From Tolypothrix tenuis PCC 7101 (GTDB taxonomy: Bacteria; Cyanobacteriota; Cyanobacteriia; Cyanobacteriales; Nostocaceae), in the NCBI RefSeq assembly GCF_002368295.1, contig NZ_AP018248.1, positions 7,775,326-7,839,325 on the forward strand: 64,000 nucleotides of DNA, given 5' to 3'. This document shows, in pieces, positions 1-8,552 of this stretch; positions within the stretch are counted from its first letter, which is position 1; the number at the start of each line of letters is the position of its first letter. Made by a program: the position numbers and the translations under genes. Under the pieces are notes generated by a model, which was not told the origin of the DNA, made no database searches, and saw nothing but the letters and a program-made list of their open reading frames with translations.

Positions 1-121
1 TGTCATCTGGATTGATATCAGGATGATATTGCTGCGCCAATCGTCTGTAAGACGTTTTGATGTCGGCAAAAGAGGCTCCTGTTCTTAAACCCAATAAACG
101 GTAGCAATCTCCAAGATCCAT
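1..121 (-). CDS. J-domain (DnaJ-like) protein, N-terminal fragment
   Basis: The first 40 codons of a minus-strand gene that leaves the window on the left. The ATG lies at 119-121. The visible residues form the first part of a J-domain: helix I with CYRLLGL, helix II with the basic stretch KTSYRRLAQQYHPD, and the diagnostic HPD tripeptide that stimulates Hsp70 ATPase activity. A J-domain at the extreme N-terminus fits either a DnaJ-type co-chaperone or one of the longer cyanobacterial J-domain proteins; the missing C-terminus would decide. Codons are ordinary for the window. I am confident of the domain, not of the full protein. Confidence 0.85.
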   Translation of the reverse strand, partial: MDLGDCYRLLGLRTGASFADIKTSYRRLAQQYHPDINPDD

Positions 122-230
122 CTTGAGCTATGAGCTAGCGAATATTCAGCTTAAAGCAAAAAGCTTTAAGTTGAGTTTTTAATAATAAAAAGTAATTTTC
201 TAAGTGTAAGTTCAGTTTTAACAATTTGTC

Positions 231-333
231 TTGGGTATGGGGCATGGGGCATTGGGCATTGGGGACTGGGTAATGGGTAATTTCCCCTCATCTCCCTCAT
301 CTCCCTGCTCCCTGCCCCCTTGCCCCCTGCCTC
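231..333. repeat. Heptamer-type repeat array (STRR)
   Basis: A G-rich half (units such as GGGCATT and GGGTAAT) is followed by a C-rich half (CTCCCTG, CCCCTTG, CTCCCTC) with a period close to seven. This is the short tandemly repeated repetitive sequence known from heterocystous cyanobacteria. The two halves are roughly complementary in composition and could pair. It sits between clpP and the J-domain gene, downstream of the first and upstream of the second. Confidence 0.8.
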
Positions 334-335
334 TA

Positions 336-929
336 TTACGGGCGTTCTTCAATCACGCGGTCAATTAAACCGTATTCTTTCGCTTCGGCGGCAGACATGA
401 AAAAGTCACGATCCATGTCTTTTTCAATTTTGGCTAGAGTCTGACCTGTGTTGTTGGCATAAATCTGATTGAGCTGGTTACGAATCCGCAGAATCTCTCT
501 AGCTTCAATTTCGATATCAGTTGCTTGTCCACGGGTGCCACCAGAAGGTTGGTGAATCATAATCCGTGAATGAGGTAATGCCATGCGTTTGCCCTTGGTT
601 CCAGCTGCCAATAGGAAAGAACCCATAGAAGCAGCTAAACCGACGCAAATTGTTACCACATCAGATTTGATGTGTTGCATGGTATCATATATCGCCAAGC
701 CTGAGGTGACCATACCACCAGGGGAATTGATGTACAAATAAATATCCTTACCTGGATCTTCGGAATCCAGGTATAGCATAACGGCAATAATTTGGTTGGC
801 TATTTCGTCATCAATGTCACGCCCTAAGAAAATAATTCTTTCCCGATACAGGCGATCGTAAATACTGATCCAATCAGTAAACTGACCACCGGGCATCCGG
901 TAAGGAACTTTAGGAACACCTATAGGCAT
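336..929 (-). CDS. clpP: ATP-dependent Clp protease proteolytic subunit ClpP
   Basis: Serine peptidase subunit (197 aa from the start chosen here) that forms heptameric rings and degrades proteins fed by a Clp ATPase. The catalytic Ser is S101 in GLAASMGS, the His is H126 in IMIHQPSGG, and the Asp lies in DMDRDFF (171-177). The reading frame can be extended 26 codons upstream to 1007, but that part is translated heptamer repeat (LDFGLW and similar), so the ATG at 929, giving MPIGVPKVPYR, is preferred. It lies about 100 bp downstream of clpR on the same strand. In Synechococcus clpP3 and clpR are co-transcribed and their products form a mixed core, so this is most likely the clpP3 orthologue (inference from the pairing). 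Confidence 0.95.
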   Translation of the reverse strand: MPIGVPKVPYRMPGGQFTDWISIYDRLYRERIIFLGRDIDDEIANQIIAVMLYLDSEDPGKDIYLYINSPGGMVTSGLAIYDTMQHIKSDVVTICVGLAASMGSFLLAAGTKGKRMALPHSRIMIHQPSGGTRGQATDIEIEAREILRIRNQLNQIYANNTGQTLAKIEKDMDRDFFMSAAEAKEYGLIDRVIEERP

Positions 930-960
930 TTTCGCTACTCCGTTTGTAATTAAGTATTTA

Positions 961-1027
961 GTCCAAAGTCCAAAGTCCAAAGTCAAATAATAATGTCTTT
1001 TGACCATTGACTCTTGACTCTTGACCC
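961..1027. repeat. Heptamer repeats between clpR and clpP
   Basis: Three perfect copies of GTCCAAA-type units (961-984) are followed, after a short AT stretch, by TTGACCA, TTGACTC, TTGACTC and TTGACCC (1000-1027). This is the same heptamer family as the units inside mfd (62069-62110). The array fills nearly all of the clpR-clpP spacer and would be transcribed in the clpR-clpP message. Confidence 0.85.
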
Positions 1028-1028
1028 A

Positions 1029-1691
1029 TTAAAGAATGCTTGCAGGTAGAGGTGGATTTGCCAGTTCTTCTTTTTCAAAGACTCGGTCAATCAAACCATA
1101 TTCCTTGGCTTGATAGGGAGTCATGTAGAAGAGGCGATCCATATCTTTGGTAATTTTTTCTGGGGGTTGTCCGGTGGTGCGATGTATGATGTCAACCATC
1201 GAAGCCTTGTTTGCCAAAACTTCCTTCGCCCGAATTTGAATATCCGTTGCTTGTCCTTGGGCGTAGCTCTTGGGCTGATGCAGGATAATGGTGGCGTTGG
1301 GTAAACTAGCGCGGCAACCTTTTGTACCGGCACCGAGTAGCATCGCTGCCATACCCATTGCGGAACCGATGCAAATAGTATGGATGGGTGGCTTGATGTA
1401 TTTCATAGTGTCATAGATAGCGAAGGCTTCGGTTTCAAAGCCAATAGGATCGCCACTATAACCGGATGTACCAGTGGAGTTGATATAAATTTTAATCGGC
1501 TTGTCTGGGTCGTCTGATTGTAAATAAAGGAGTTGAGCGACGATCAATTCCGTGACAGCTGGCACCAGTGGCATCCCCAGATAGACAATTCGCTCCTTTA
1601 ATAAGAGAGAGGGTAAATCTGGCGGCGGTGTCCGGTAAGAGTTATCGCCGTAATAGGGGGCTTGAACAGCCTTGATGGGGGAAATGTCCAT
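1029..1691 (-). CDS. clpR: ClpR, catalytically inactive ClpP paralogue
   Basis: A 220-aa ClpP-fold protein. At the nucleophile position the ClpP motif GLAASMGS is replaced by GSAMGMAA, so the catalytic Ser is a Gly (G113); the His in IILHQPKS and the Asp in DMDRLFYM remain. It also has an insertion around SGYSGDPIGFETEAF (residues 77-91) where ClpP has the short PGGMVTSG loop. Both features match cyanobacterial ClpR, which forms a mixed ring with ClpP3 and is itself inactive. The ATG at 1691 is the first possible start and gives the family's usual length. Gene order clpR then clpP fits a bicistronic operon. Confident of the family; the exact ring composition is inferred from Synechococcus. 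Confidence 0.95.
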   Translation of the reverse strand: MDISPIKAVQAPYYGDNSYRTPPPDLPSLLLKERIVYLGMPLVPAVTELIVAQLLYLQSDDPDKPIKIYINSTGTSGYSGDPIGFETEAFAIYDTMKYIKPPIHTICIGSAMGMAAMLLGAGTKGCRASLPNATIILHQPKSYAQGQATDIQIRAKEVLANKASMVDIIHRTTGQPPEKITKDMDRLFYMTPYQAKEYGLIDRVFEKEELANPPLPASIL

Positions 1692-2031
1692 AGCAACTGA
1701 GCGCCTGAAATTATGCCGTTAACTGTAATACATACTAGCGCGATGCTAGTTATCTTCAAGGTGTGGATTTCTGGCTAATGGCTCATGGGGGTGAGCATCT
1801 GCCAATCCTTAGCTTCTAAGATATTCTGAATATAAGCTACTGCGATTTTAAGTTGCATATTTTTTCGTTAAGGTTGTCAAAAATCAAAGCTCAAATTTTT
1901 TGAGACCTGTCTCTGTGACTTTTGACATTTCAAAACGTTACAGCTTATAAATCTATTTATTTTCCGTAGCGCTAATGTTACGCTTTGAAGTTATTTATAA
2001 ATATCTGTATCCTAACTAGGAACTTTGAGTT
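1692..2031. other. Divergent intergenic region clpR / vWA genes
   Basis: 340 bp between divergently transcribed genes, so it should hold promoters for both. It is AT-rich. I see no ORF, RNA gene or clear operator, and no convincing sigma-70 pair that I would place with confidence. Confidence 0.5.
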
Positions 2032-3288
2032 ATGAAAGTTAACTTACAACCGACCCTAAATGATAGTAATTTAGATGCAAATCAAACGAATAGTCAGCGT
2101 CAGTTAGCGATTTCCATTTCGGCGATCGCAGAAGTTGTGGATCGCAATGTGCCACTAAATTTATGTTTAATTCTCGATCATAGTGGGTCGATGAATGGGC
2201 GACCTTTAGAAACTGTCAAGCAAGCAGCAACTCGTTTGGTTGATAGACTCAAACCAGGCGATCGCCTAACGGTTGTAGTTTTCGATCACCGGGCTAAAGT
2301 CCTGATCCCCAATCAAGTTATTGAAGATCCAGAATATATTAAAAGACAAATTAACCGCTTAACTGCTGATGGTGGCACAGCAATTGATGAAGGTTTGCGT
2401 TTGGGCATTGAGGAGTTGGCAAAGGGTAAAAAAGATACTGTTTCTCAAGTCTTTTTGTTAACAGATGGTGAAAATGAACATGGCAATAATGATCGCTGTT
2501 TGAAATTTGCCCAATTAGCTGCTAATTATAGTTTGACTTTGAACACCTTGGGTTTTGGTGACAACTGGAATCAGGATGTTTTAGAAAAAATTGCCGACGC
2601 TGGTTTAGGTACACTTTCTTACATTCAAAAACCCGATCAGGTAGTGGATGAATTCAGCCGCTTGTTCAGCCGCATTCAAACAATTGGCTTGACGAATGCT
2701 TATTTACTATTCTCCCTGATGCCAAATGTGCGGCTAGCGGAACTCAAACCCATTGCCCAAGTTTCCCCCGATACAATTGAATTACCCTTGCAACAAGAAG
2801 CCGATGGCAGATTTGCTGTGCGCCTGGGAGACTTGATGAAGGATGCAGAACGAGTAATTTTAGCTAATATTTATCTGGGACAATTACCCGAAGGTAAACA
2901 AGCGATCGCTAATTTACAAGTCCGCTATGACGATCCAGCTAGTAACCAAGTAGGTTTATTGACACCGAACATCCCAGTGTATGCCAATGTCACCAGAGTT
3001 TACCAACCTGCTGCTAATCCCGAAGTGCAACAGTCTATCTTGGCATTAGCGAAGTATCGTCAAACTCAATTAGCAGAAGCCAAATTACAACAAGGCGATC
3101 GCGCTGGTGCTGCTACTATGCTACAAACTGCGGCGAAAACTGCTTTGCAGATGGGAGATACAGGTGCAGCCACAGTCTTACAAACTTCCGCCACCAGATT
3201 GCAAGCTGGCCAAGAATTATCCGAAAGCGATCGCAAGAAAACTAGAATTGTCTCCAAAACAGTGTTGCAAGATACACCACGCCCATGA
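2032..3288 (+). CDS. von Willebrand factor A domain protein (first of tandem pair)
   Basis: A 418-aa protein with no signal peptide or membrane segment, so probably cytoplasmic. The vWA domain (about 40-215) has an intact MIDAS metal site: D49-H-S51-G-S53, T116 in DGGTAID and D145 in LLTDGEN. The rest is a beta-rich middle part (about 225-325) and a helical C-terminal part (about 335-418) beginning QQSILALAKYRQTQ. Proteins of this class mediate metal-dependent protein-protein contacts; the partner is unknown. The stop overlaps the start of the next gene by 4 bp (ATGA), so the two are translationally coupled. No MoxR ATPase, PP2C or Ser/Thr kinase gene, frequent partners of bacterial vWA proteins, is visible nearby. 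Confidence 0.9.
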   Translation: MKVNLQPTLNDSNLDANQTNSQRQLAISISAIAEVVDRNVPLNLCLILDHSGSMNGRPLETVKQAATRLVDRLKPGDRLTVVVFDHRAKVLIPNQVIEDPEYIKRQINRLTADGGTAIDEGLRLGIEELAKGKKDTVSQVFLLTDGENEHGNNDRCLKFAQLAANYSLTLNTLGFGDNWNQDVLEKIADAGLGTLSYIQKPDQVVDEFSRLFSRIQTIGLTNAYLLFSLMPNVRLAELKPIAQVSPDTIELPLQQEADGRFAVRLGDLMKDAERVILANIYLGQLPEGKQAIANLQVRYDDPASNQVGLLTPNIPVYANVTRVYQPAANPEVQQSILALAKYRQTQLAEAKLQQGDRAGAATMLQTAAKTALQMGDTGAATVLQTSATRLQAGQELSESDRKKTRIVSKTVLQDTPRP

Positions 3289-4565
3289 AAGTAAAATTAC
3301 TGTCGGCGCTAAGTGATACTAATATCGATCTGGCTCAATCAAGTAGCCAGCGTCAACTAGGAATTGCGATTTCTGCGATCACGGGGGAATATGATCGCTA
3401 TCTTCCCCTGAATTTATGCTTGATTCTCGATAAAAGTGGTTCCATGCATGGAAAACCCATCAATACTGTAATTCAAGCAGTCGAGGGATTAGTCGATCAA
3501 CTCAAAGTTGGCGATCGCATTTCGGTAGTCGCCTTTGCTGGTGCGGCTGAAGTGATTGTACCTAACCAAGAAGTCCAAGACCTAGACAGCATCAAAAAAC
3601 TGATTAAAAGCAAACTTAACGCTAGCGGTGGGACGGTAATTGCTGATGGTTTAAGCTTGGGAATTACAGAACTGATGAAAGGAACCAAAGGAACTGTTTC
3701 CCAGGCGTTTTTACTCACAGATGGACAGGGTGAAAGCAGCTTGAAAATTTGGAAGTGGGAGTTAGGCCCCGATGACAATAAACGCTGTCTGGAACTGGCG
3801 CATAAGGCGGCTAAGTTGAACCTGACTCTGAATACTTTGGGATTTGGGACTAATTGGAACCAGGATTTACTCGAAAAAATTGCCGATGCTGGTGGTGGAA
3901 CTTTAGCTTATATTGAGCATCCAGAACAAGCCGTTGATGAATTTAGCCGTTTATTTAGGCGGATTCAATCTGTAGGCTTAACTAACGCCTATTTGCTATT
4001 GTCCTTAATGCCAAATGTGCGGCTAGCAGAACTCAAACCCATCGCCCAAGTTTCCCCAGATACCATTGAGTTACCAGTGCAACAAGAAGCCGATGGACGC
4101 TTTGCCGTGCGCTTGGGAGACTTAATGCAAGATGTGGAACGGGTAGTGTTAGCTAATATTTATCTTGGTCAATTACCAGAAGGTAGACAAGAAATCGGGC
4201 AAATTCAAATTCGTTACGACGATCCAGCCGGAGATCAACAAGGCTTACTTTCTGCGATCGCACCTGTGTATGCAGATGTGGTGCGAGTTTACCAACCAAC
4301 AGTTAATCCCCAGGTACAGCAGTCAATTTTGGCATTAGCCAAATATCGCCAAACTCAATTAGCAGAAGCCAAATTGCAACAAGGCGATCGCGTTGGTGCA
4401 GCCACAATGTTGCAAACCGCCGCCAAAACCGCCCTGCAAATAGGAGATACAGGTGCAGCCACAGTATTACAAACTTCCGCCACTCGCCTACAAGCTGGGG
4501 AAGAACTTTCGGAAGCAGACCGGAAGAAAACTAGAATTGTCTCAAAGACAGTTTTACAAGAATAA
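3285..4565 (+). CDS. von Willebrand factor A domain protein (second of tandem pair)
   Basis: A 426-aa paralogue of the gene before it. The MIDAS residues are D49-K-S51-G-S53, T117 in SGGTVIAD and D146 in LLTDGQG. It carries an insertion of about eight residues after this Asp (SSLKIWKWELGPDD region). The C-terminal half is almost identical to that of the first copy (for example LMPNVRLAELKPIAQVSPDT in both), while the vWA half has diverged more. That suggests recent duplication, or gene conversion limited to the 3' half. It overlaps the first gene by 4 bp, which points to stoichiometric production and perhaps a heteromer. Function unknown beyond the domain. Confidence 0.9.
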   Translation: MKVKLLSALSDTNIDLAQSSSQRQLGIAISAITGEYDRYLPLNLCLILDKSGSMHGKPINTVIQAVEGLVDQLKVGDRISVVAFAGAAEVIVPNQEVQDLDSIKKLIKSKLNASGGTVIADGLSLGITELMKGTKGTVSQAFLLTDGQGESSLKIWKWELGPDDNKRCLELAHKAAKLNLTLNTLGFGTNWNQDLLEKIADAGGGTLAYIEHPEQAVDEFSRLFRRIQSVGLTNAYLLLSLMPNVRLAELKPIAQVSPDTIELPVQQEADGRFAVRLGDLMQDVERVVLANIYLGQLPEGRQEIGQIQIRYDDPAGDQQGLLSAIAPVYADVVRVYQPTVNPQVQQSILALAKYRQTQLAEAKLQQGDRVGAATMLQTAAKTALQIGDTGAATVLQTSATRLQAGEELSEADRKKTRIVSKTVLQE

Positions 4566-4607
4566 TTGCTAGGGTGAGTATAATTTTTAATTCGTAATTC
4601 GTAATTT

Positions 4608-4994
4608 ATGAAAATCAATGGCATTCATCATATCGCCATCATTTGTTCTGACTACGAACGTTCAAAAAAGTTTTATGTAGAGGTATTAGGGTTTCCGATT
4701 ATTGAAGAGACTTTTCGCGCACACCGCAATTCTTATAAACTGGATTTACGAGTCGGCGAGAATAGTCAAATTGAATTATTTTCTTTTCCTCATCCGCCGC
4801 AAAGACCTAGCACGCCTGAAGCTTGTGGGTTAAGACATTTAGCATTTGCAGTTGATGATATTGAGCAAACTGTAATTGATTTACAATCCCAAGGTATAGA
4901 AGTTGAGAATATTAGAATTGATGAAATTACAGGCAAGAAATTTACTTTTTTTAAAGACCCTGATAACTTGCCATTAGAAATTTATGAGAGCTAG
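4608..4994 (+). CDS. VOC-family (glyoxalase I-like, YaeR-type) protein
   Basis: A 128-aa protein with the two beta-alpha-beta-beta-beta modules of the vicinal oxygen chelate fold. Likely metal ligands are H8 in IHHIAIIC, E56 in QIELFSF, the His in GLRHLAFAVDD and the Glu in LPLEIYES, the usual four positions of metal-binding VOC enzymes. The overall pattern resembles the YaeR/SMU1112c group rather than classical GloA. Substrate unknown. The start ATG lies just after TTCGTAA heptamers (about 4590-4607), so any ribosome-binding site is poor. It lies 42 bp after the second vWA gene and may be co-transcribed with it. Confidence 0.85.
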   Translation: MKINGIHHIAIICSDYERSKKFYVEVLGFPIIEETFRAHRNSYKLDLRVGENSQIELFSFPHPPQRPSTPEACGLRHLAFAVDDIEQTVIDLQSQGIEVENIRIDEITGKKFTFFKDPDNLPLEIYES

Positions 4995-5170
4995 CGGTTA
5001 ATTCCTAAATTTAATAAAACCTACACTACTTGGTAAAATTGCAATTTCTTGGCTGCATCAAAACCCCTCTTCGCTCACCTTCGCTGCAATTTTTATACTT
5101 TGTCTATCGATGCCTCCGAGGTGAAATCAAGAGCTAGGTTCGTTGCGTAACAAAGGCTAAAAATCTGTTT

Positions 5171-5312
5171 ATTATACCAATTCAAATAATGTTGGCGACA
5201 GATAAATTCTTTGTAAGGGCACGGCATCCTCAATCTTTTGGCATATCAAATATCTTACTGGTGCCGTGCCCCTACTCATCTGTCGCGTTATTTTTTCAAA
5301 ATGGTATTACAT
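5171..5312. mobile_element. MITE-like imperfect inverted-repeat element
   Basis: A 140-bp non-coding unit with nested inverted repeats. An outer imperfect arm begins near ATTATACCAATTCAAATAAT on the left and has a related complement (GTTATTTTTTCAAAATGGTA) on the right. A perfect 9-bp pair GCGACAGAT (5195-5203) / ATCTGTCGC (5278-5286) follows. An inner pair AGGGCACGGCA (5216-5226) / TGCCGTGCCCCT (5262-5273) completes it. No transposase ORF and no clear target duplication are visible. The rest of the 4995-5397 gap is AT-rich with scattered repeat fragments. Confidence 0.6.
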
Positions 5313-5397
5313 TTGCATCGGCGGAAGTTAGACTAAATCTCTGCTGCAGATTTGGGAATACTAAATCTAGAAAATATCAATATTCGAGTAGTAGGAT

Positions 5398-7221
5398 ATG
5401 ACTCTAGTAAGTATTCCACAAGATGAAATGAGTGCAGAACTATATCAGTTATCGAGGGAAATAGAATTAGAGAAACTATTAACAACTTTTTTGCAAATAG
5501 CGATCGCATCAATGGGAGCGCAAATCGGTTGTTTAATTCTTTACCAAGATACACAATGGTTAGTAGTAGCGCAGGGAGATATTAAACAGATCCAAAGTTT
5601 AGAAATACCCCTTGAGCAATACCAAGAAATTCCCGAAATTTTAATTGATACAGTAGTGCGGACACAACAGATGGTTGTGTTAGATAAATTCAGTCAAACA
5701 GTGAAATTTGCAGGCGATCGCTACTTTACCACCCACCAACCCCAATCGGTATTATGTACTCCTATTACGCAGCAAGAACAATTAATTGGCATTCTGTACT
5801 TAGAAAATAAGTCCCTCCAGAACGCATTTACTAGCGATCGCCTACAATTAATTCCACTTCTGAATGCCCAAATAGCAATTTCCCTGAAAAATGCTCAATT
5901 GTATTGCCAATTAACAGCATATTCACGCAATTTAGCACAGAAAGTTGTAGCCCGAACTGAGGAATCTGAACAAAAAAGCAAGCAACTATTAGCATTATTC
6001 AATGCCATTGAAGATGTGATTATTGTCACAGATGTAGATGGCAGATACTTGCAAGTTGCTCCTAGTAGCGCACCCTTACTATACAAACCTCCTACCACAA
6101 TTATCGGCAAAACTACCCATGAAATTTTTCCGCCTGAGATGGCTGATTATTTCGTGAAGAACATTCAACAAGCGATCGCCACTAAAAAAGCGCAGAAAAT
6201 TGAGTATAGTTTACTAATTAGTGATCGGGAAATTTGGTTTGATGCCAGTGTCGCTTGCATGGGAGAAGACAAGGTAGTGATCGTAGCTAGAGATATTAGC
6301 GATCGCAAACAGATGGAAAACCAACTGCGTGAACAGAAGGGAAATCTGGAAACAACTCTGCAAAAGCTACAACGCACTCAAACCCAATTAATTCAATCGG
6401 AAAAAATGTCAGCGTTGGGACAATTGGTAGCAGGAGTTGCCCATGAAATTAATAACCCGATTAATTTTATTCATGGCAATTTAAATTATATTCATCAACA
6501 TACACAAGATTTACTGCACATATTAAGTGCCTATCAATCCCACTACCCTCATCCCCCCGCATCGCTACAATTAGAACTAGAAGAATTAGAATTTAGCTTC
6601 TTAAGTGAAGATTTACATAACATTTTGAAATCGATGAAAATTGGTTCGGAACGGATTCGCCAAATCGTGCTATCCTTACGTAATTTTTCGCGCTTGGATG
6701 AATCAGAATACAAAGCTGTGAATCTCCACGAAGGCATTGATAATACCTTAATGATGTTGCAAGTTAGACTGAAAGCACAGGCTGAACGTCCAGAAATTGC
6801 AGTGTTCAAGGAATATGGTGATCTACCATTAGTAGAATGCTACGCTAAAGAAATTAACCAAGTATTTCTCAATATGATTGTAAATGCGATCGATGCTGTG
6901 GAAGAGAGCAATCAGGGTCGCAGTTTCGCGGAGATCATTAATAACCCCAGTCGAATTTGGATTCGCACAGCCAAGACAGAAGAAAACCAGGTGCAGATTA
7001 TTATCGGCGATAACGGCATTGGCATTCCAGAGCAATTGCGATCGCGTTTATTTGATCCTTTCTTTACTACCAAACCTGTGGGTAAAGGCACAGGTTTAGG
7101 GCTATCAATTAGCTATCAAGTAATCACAGATAAACATGGAGGTTCAATTCACGTTCACTCGACTCCCTGTCAATCTACAGAATTTATTATCACCTTACCC
7201 ATCTCAAGAACTTCCAAATAA
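5398..7221 (+). CDS. GAF-PAS sensor histidine kinase
   Basis: A 607-aa kinase without transmembrane segments. Domains in order: GAF (about 20-170), a short linker helix, PAS (about 195-300, ending in the typical VARDISDRKQ), a coiled coil (305-335), the HisKA-like H-box with H349 in GVAHEINNPINFI, and HATPase_c with the N-box around NQVFLNMIVNAIDA (487-500), the G1 box DNGIGIP (538-544) and the F/G2 region FDPFFTTKPVGKGTGLGLS (552-570). It should autophosphorylate H349 and pass the phosphate to a response regulator, but no receiver-domain gene lies nearby. The opening (AELYQLSREIELEKLL) resembles the GAF-kinase tail of the very large Ser/Thr-kinase-AAA-GAF-histidine-kinase proteins of filamentous cyanobacteria. 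An in-frame TAG at 5392-5394 supports the ATG chosen. Confidence 0.92.
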   Translation: MTLVSIPQDEMSAELYQLSREIELEKLLTTFLQIAIASMGAQIGCLILYQDTQWLVVAQGDIKQIQSLEIPLEQYQEIPEILIDTVVRTQQMVVLDKFSQTVKFAGDRYFTTHQPQSVLCTPITQQEQLIGILYLENKSLQNAFTSDRLQLIPLLNAQIAISLKNAQLYCQLTAYSRNLAQKVVARTEESEQKSKQLLALFNAIEDVIIVTDVDGRYLQVAPSSAPLLYKPPTTIIGKTTHEIFPPEMADYFVKNIQQAIATKKAQKIEYSLLISDREIWFDASVACMGEDKVVIVARDISDRKQMENQLREQKGNLETTLQKLQRTQTQLIQSEKMSALGQLVAGVAHEINNPINFIHGNLNYIHQHTQDLLHILSAYQSHYPHPPASLQLELEELEFSFLSEDLHNILKSMKIGSERIRQIVLSLRNFSRLDESEYKAVNLHEGIDNTLMMLQVRLKAQAERPEIAVFKEYGDLPLVECYAKEINQVFLNMIVNAIDAVEESNQGRSFAEIINNPSRIWIRTAKTEENQVQIIIGDNGIGIPEQLRSRLFDPFFTTKPVGKGTGLGLSISYQVITDKHGGSIHVHSTPCQSTEFIITLPISRTSK

Positions 7222-7417
7222 AAAAATAATCAATCGCTTTACCTGACTTTCTTGAGTAGGTGAGAAAAAACATAAAGTTGCCAATGGTGGTGAACAACTG
7301 TGCCCTTAAGGTTAGACAATACTTTTATGCAAACTACCATAATTATTCTTGCAATAAAATAATTCTTACACCCCTACATAGGCAGTTACCAATGTGCCCT
7401 CATGAACCCAATAAATA

Positions 7418-7442
7418 ATCGGTGCAGTTAACCTGCACCGAT
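7418..7442 (-). terminator. Hairpin terminator after PIN-TRAM gene
   Basis: A perfect 10-bp stem ATCGGTGCAG / CTGCACCGAT with a 5-nt loop. On the minus strand it is followed by a T-rich stretch (TATTTATT), as expected for an intrinsic terminator of the gene ending at 7476. It may also stop transcription from the convergent kinase gene. Confidence 0.75.
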
Positions 7443-7475
7443 CACAAATTCAGATGGATTAAACATTCTATTGTC

Positions 7476-8552
7476 TTATGCCAATGCTGAAGCCTGTGGT
7501 TTAGCAAAAATCATGCGTCCTGCTGTAGTTTGCAAAGCACTAGTGACTACTACTCGCAGTTCACCGCCTACATAACCACTACCTTCCTCAACAACAACCA
7601 TTGTGCCATCATCTAGGTAGCCGATTCCTTGGCTGGGTTCTTTACCTTCTTTGAGAATTTTCAAATCGAGGTTATCGCCAGGTAAATAGGTGGGACGGAC
7701 GGCGTTAACTAGGTCATTGACATTTAAAACTGGTACTTTCTGAACGCTAGCAACTTTTGATAAGTTGTAGTCGTTAGTTAGCAATGTGCCGTTGATATCT
7801 TGAGCGAATCTGACTAACTTCGCATCAACTGTGGGAATATCCTCGTAATCAGAAGGATTAATCAGGATGCGTTCTGGATAAGCTTCTTTAATGCGGTTGA
7901 GAATTTCTAATCCTCTTCTTCCCCTGACCCGTTTTTGGTCTTTACTCGCATCAGCTACTTGTTGCAATTCTTGCAAGACAAATTGCGGTACGATAATTTG
8001 CCCTTCTAAAAACCCGGTTTCTAAAAGTGCTTCAATCCGACCATCAATAATACAGCTTGTATCTAAAACTTTAGTATTAGCAGGTTTAAGAGTACCTTCT
8101 GCTACCATCGTTTCTACGGTGTTGGGATTAATAAACCGCAATAAGCCGCGTCCGTGGGTATCTGCCAAATTCATACCAGTAACCGACAATATAATACTGC
8201 CAACCACTGCTACTAAAGGCTTAATAAAACTAAAATCTGGGGGAATGGGTAATAAAAATAACGGTGCAAGCATGAGGTTGGCTAACAATAACCCAATCAC
8301 CAAACCAATAGCACGCGTTAAAATTACTTCTAGAGGCATTTCTCGGACTTGTGCTTCTAGGCGGCGATATGTAGTTTGGAAACTAAGTCCAATTGCACCA
8401 CCGATGATGGCGGCAAAGACCGCGACAACTAAGCGCAAGGCTTCTAAATTTGTTACCCGGTCTAGCGAGCCATTGGGTAGTAGTTCTATGCTGTAGAACC
8501 CAATTCCCGATGCTGCTAGGATGAATGAGAGAATAATAATTGCATCAAGCAT
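7476..8552 (-). CDS. PIN-TRAM domain membrane protein (YacL-like)
   Basis: A 358-aa protein. The N-terminal third holds about four hydrophobic helices (around residues 3-20, 38-55, 80-100 and 108-128). A PIN-like RNase domain follows (about 160-275) with conserved acidic residues in KVLDTSCIIDGR, LQELQQV, TVDAKLVRFA and LTNDYNL. A C-terminal TRAM RNA-binding domain (about 285-345) contains GIGYLDDGTMVVVEEG. This architecture matches the YacL family, common in Gram-positives and cyanobacteria; a membrane-anchored RNase role is inferred. The upstream candidate start at 8573 is TTG, whereas 8550-8552 is an ATG giving MLDAIIILSF, so the latter is used. It is divergent from hemW. Confidence 0.88.
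   Translation of the reverse strand: MLDAIIILSFILAASGIGFYSIELLPNGSLDRVTNLEALRLVVAVFAAIIGGAIGLSFQTTYRRLEAQVREMPLEVILTRAIGLVIGLLLANLMLAPLFLLPIPPDFSFIKPLVAVVGSIILSVTGMNLADTHGRGLLRFINPNTVETMVAEGTLKPANTKVLDTSCIIDGRIEALLETGFLEGQIIVPQFVLQELQQVADASKDQKRVRGRRGLEILNRIKEAYPERILINPSDYEDIPTVDAKLVRFAQDINGTLLTNDYNLSKVASVQKVPVLNVNDLVNAVRPTYLPGDNLDLKILKEGKEPSQGIGYLDDGTMVVVEEGSGYVGGELRVVVTSALQTTAGRMIFAKPQASALA

Noticed and set aside
930..1007. Upstream extension of clpP by 26 codons
   Set aside because: The extra residues are translated heptamer repeats, and a standard ClpP start with family-conserved residues exists at 929.
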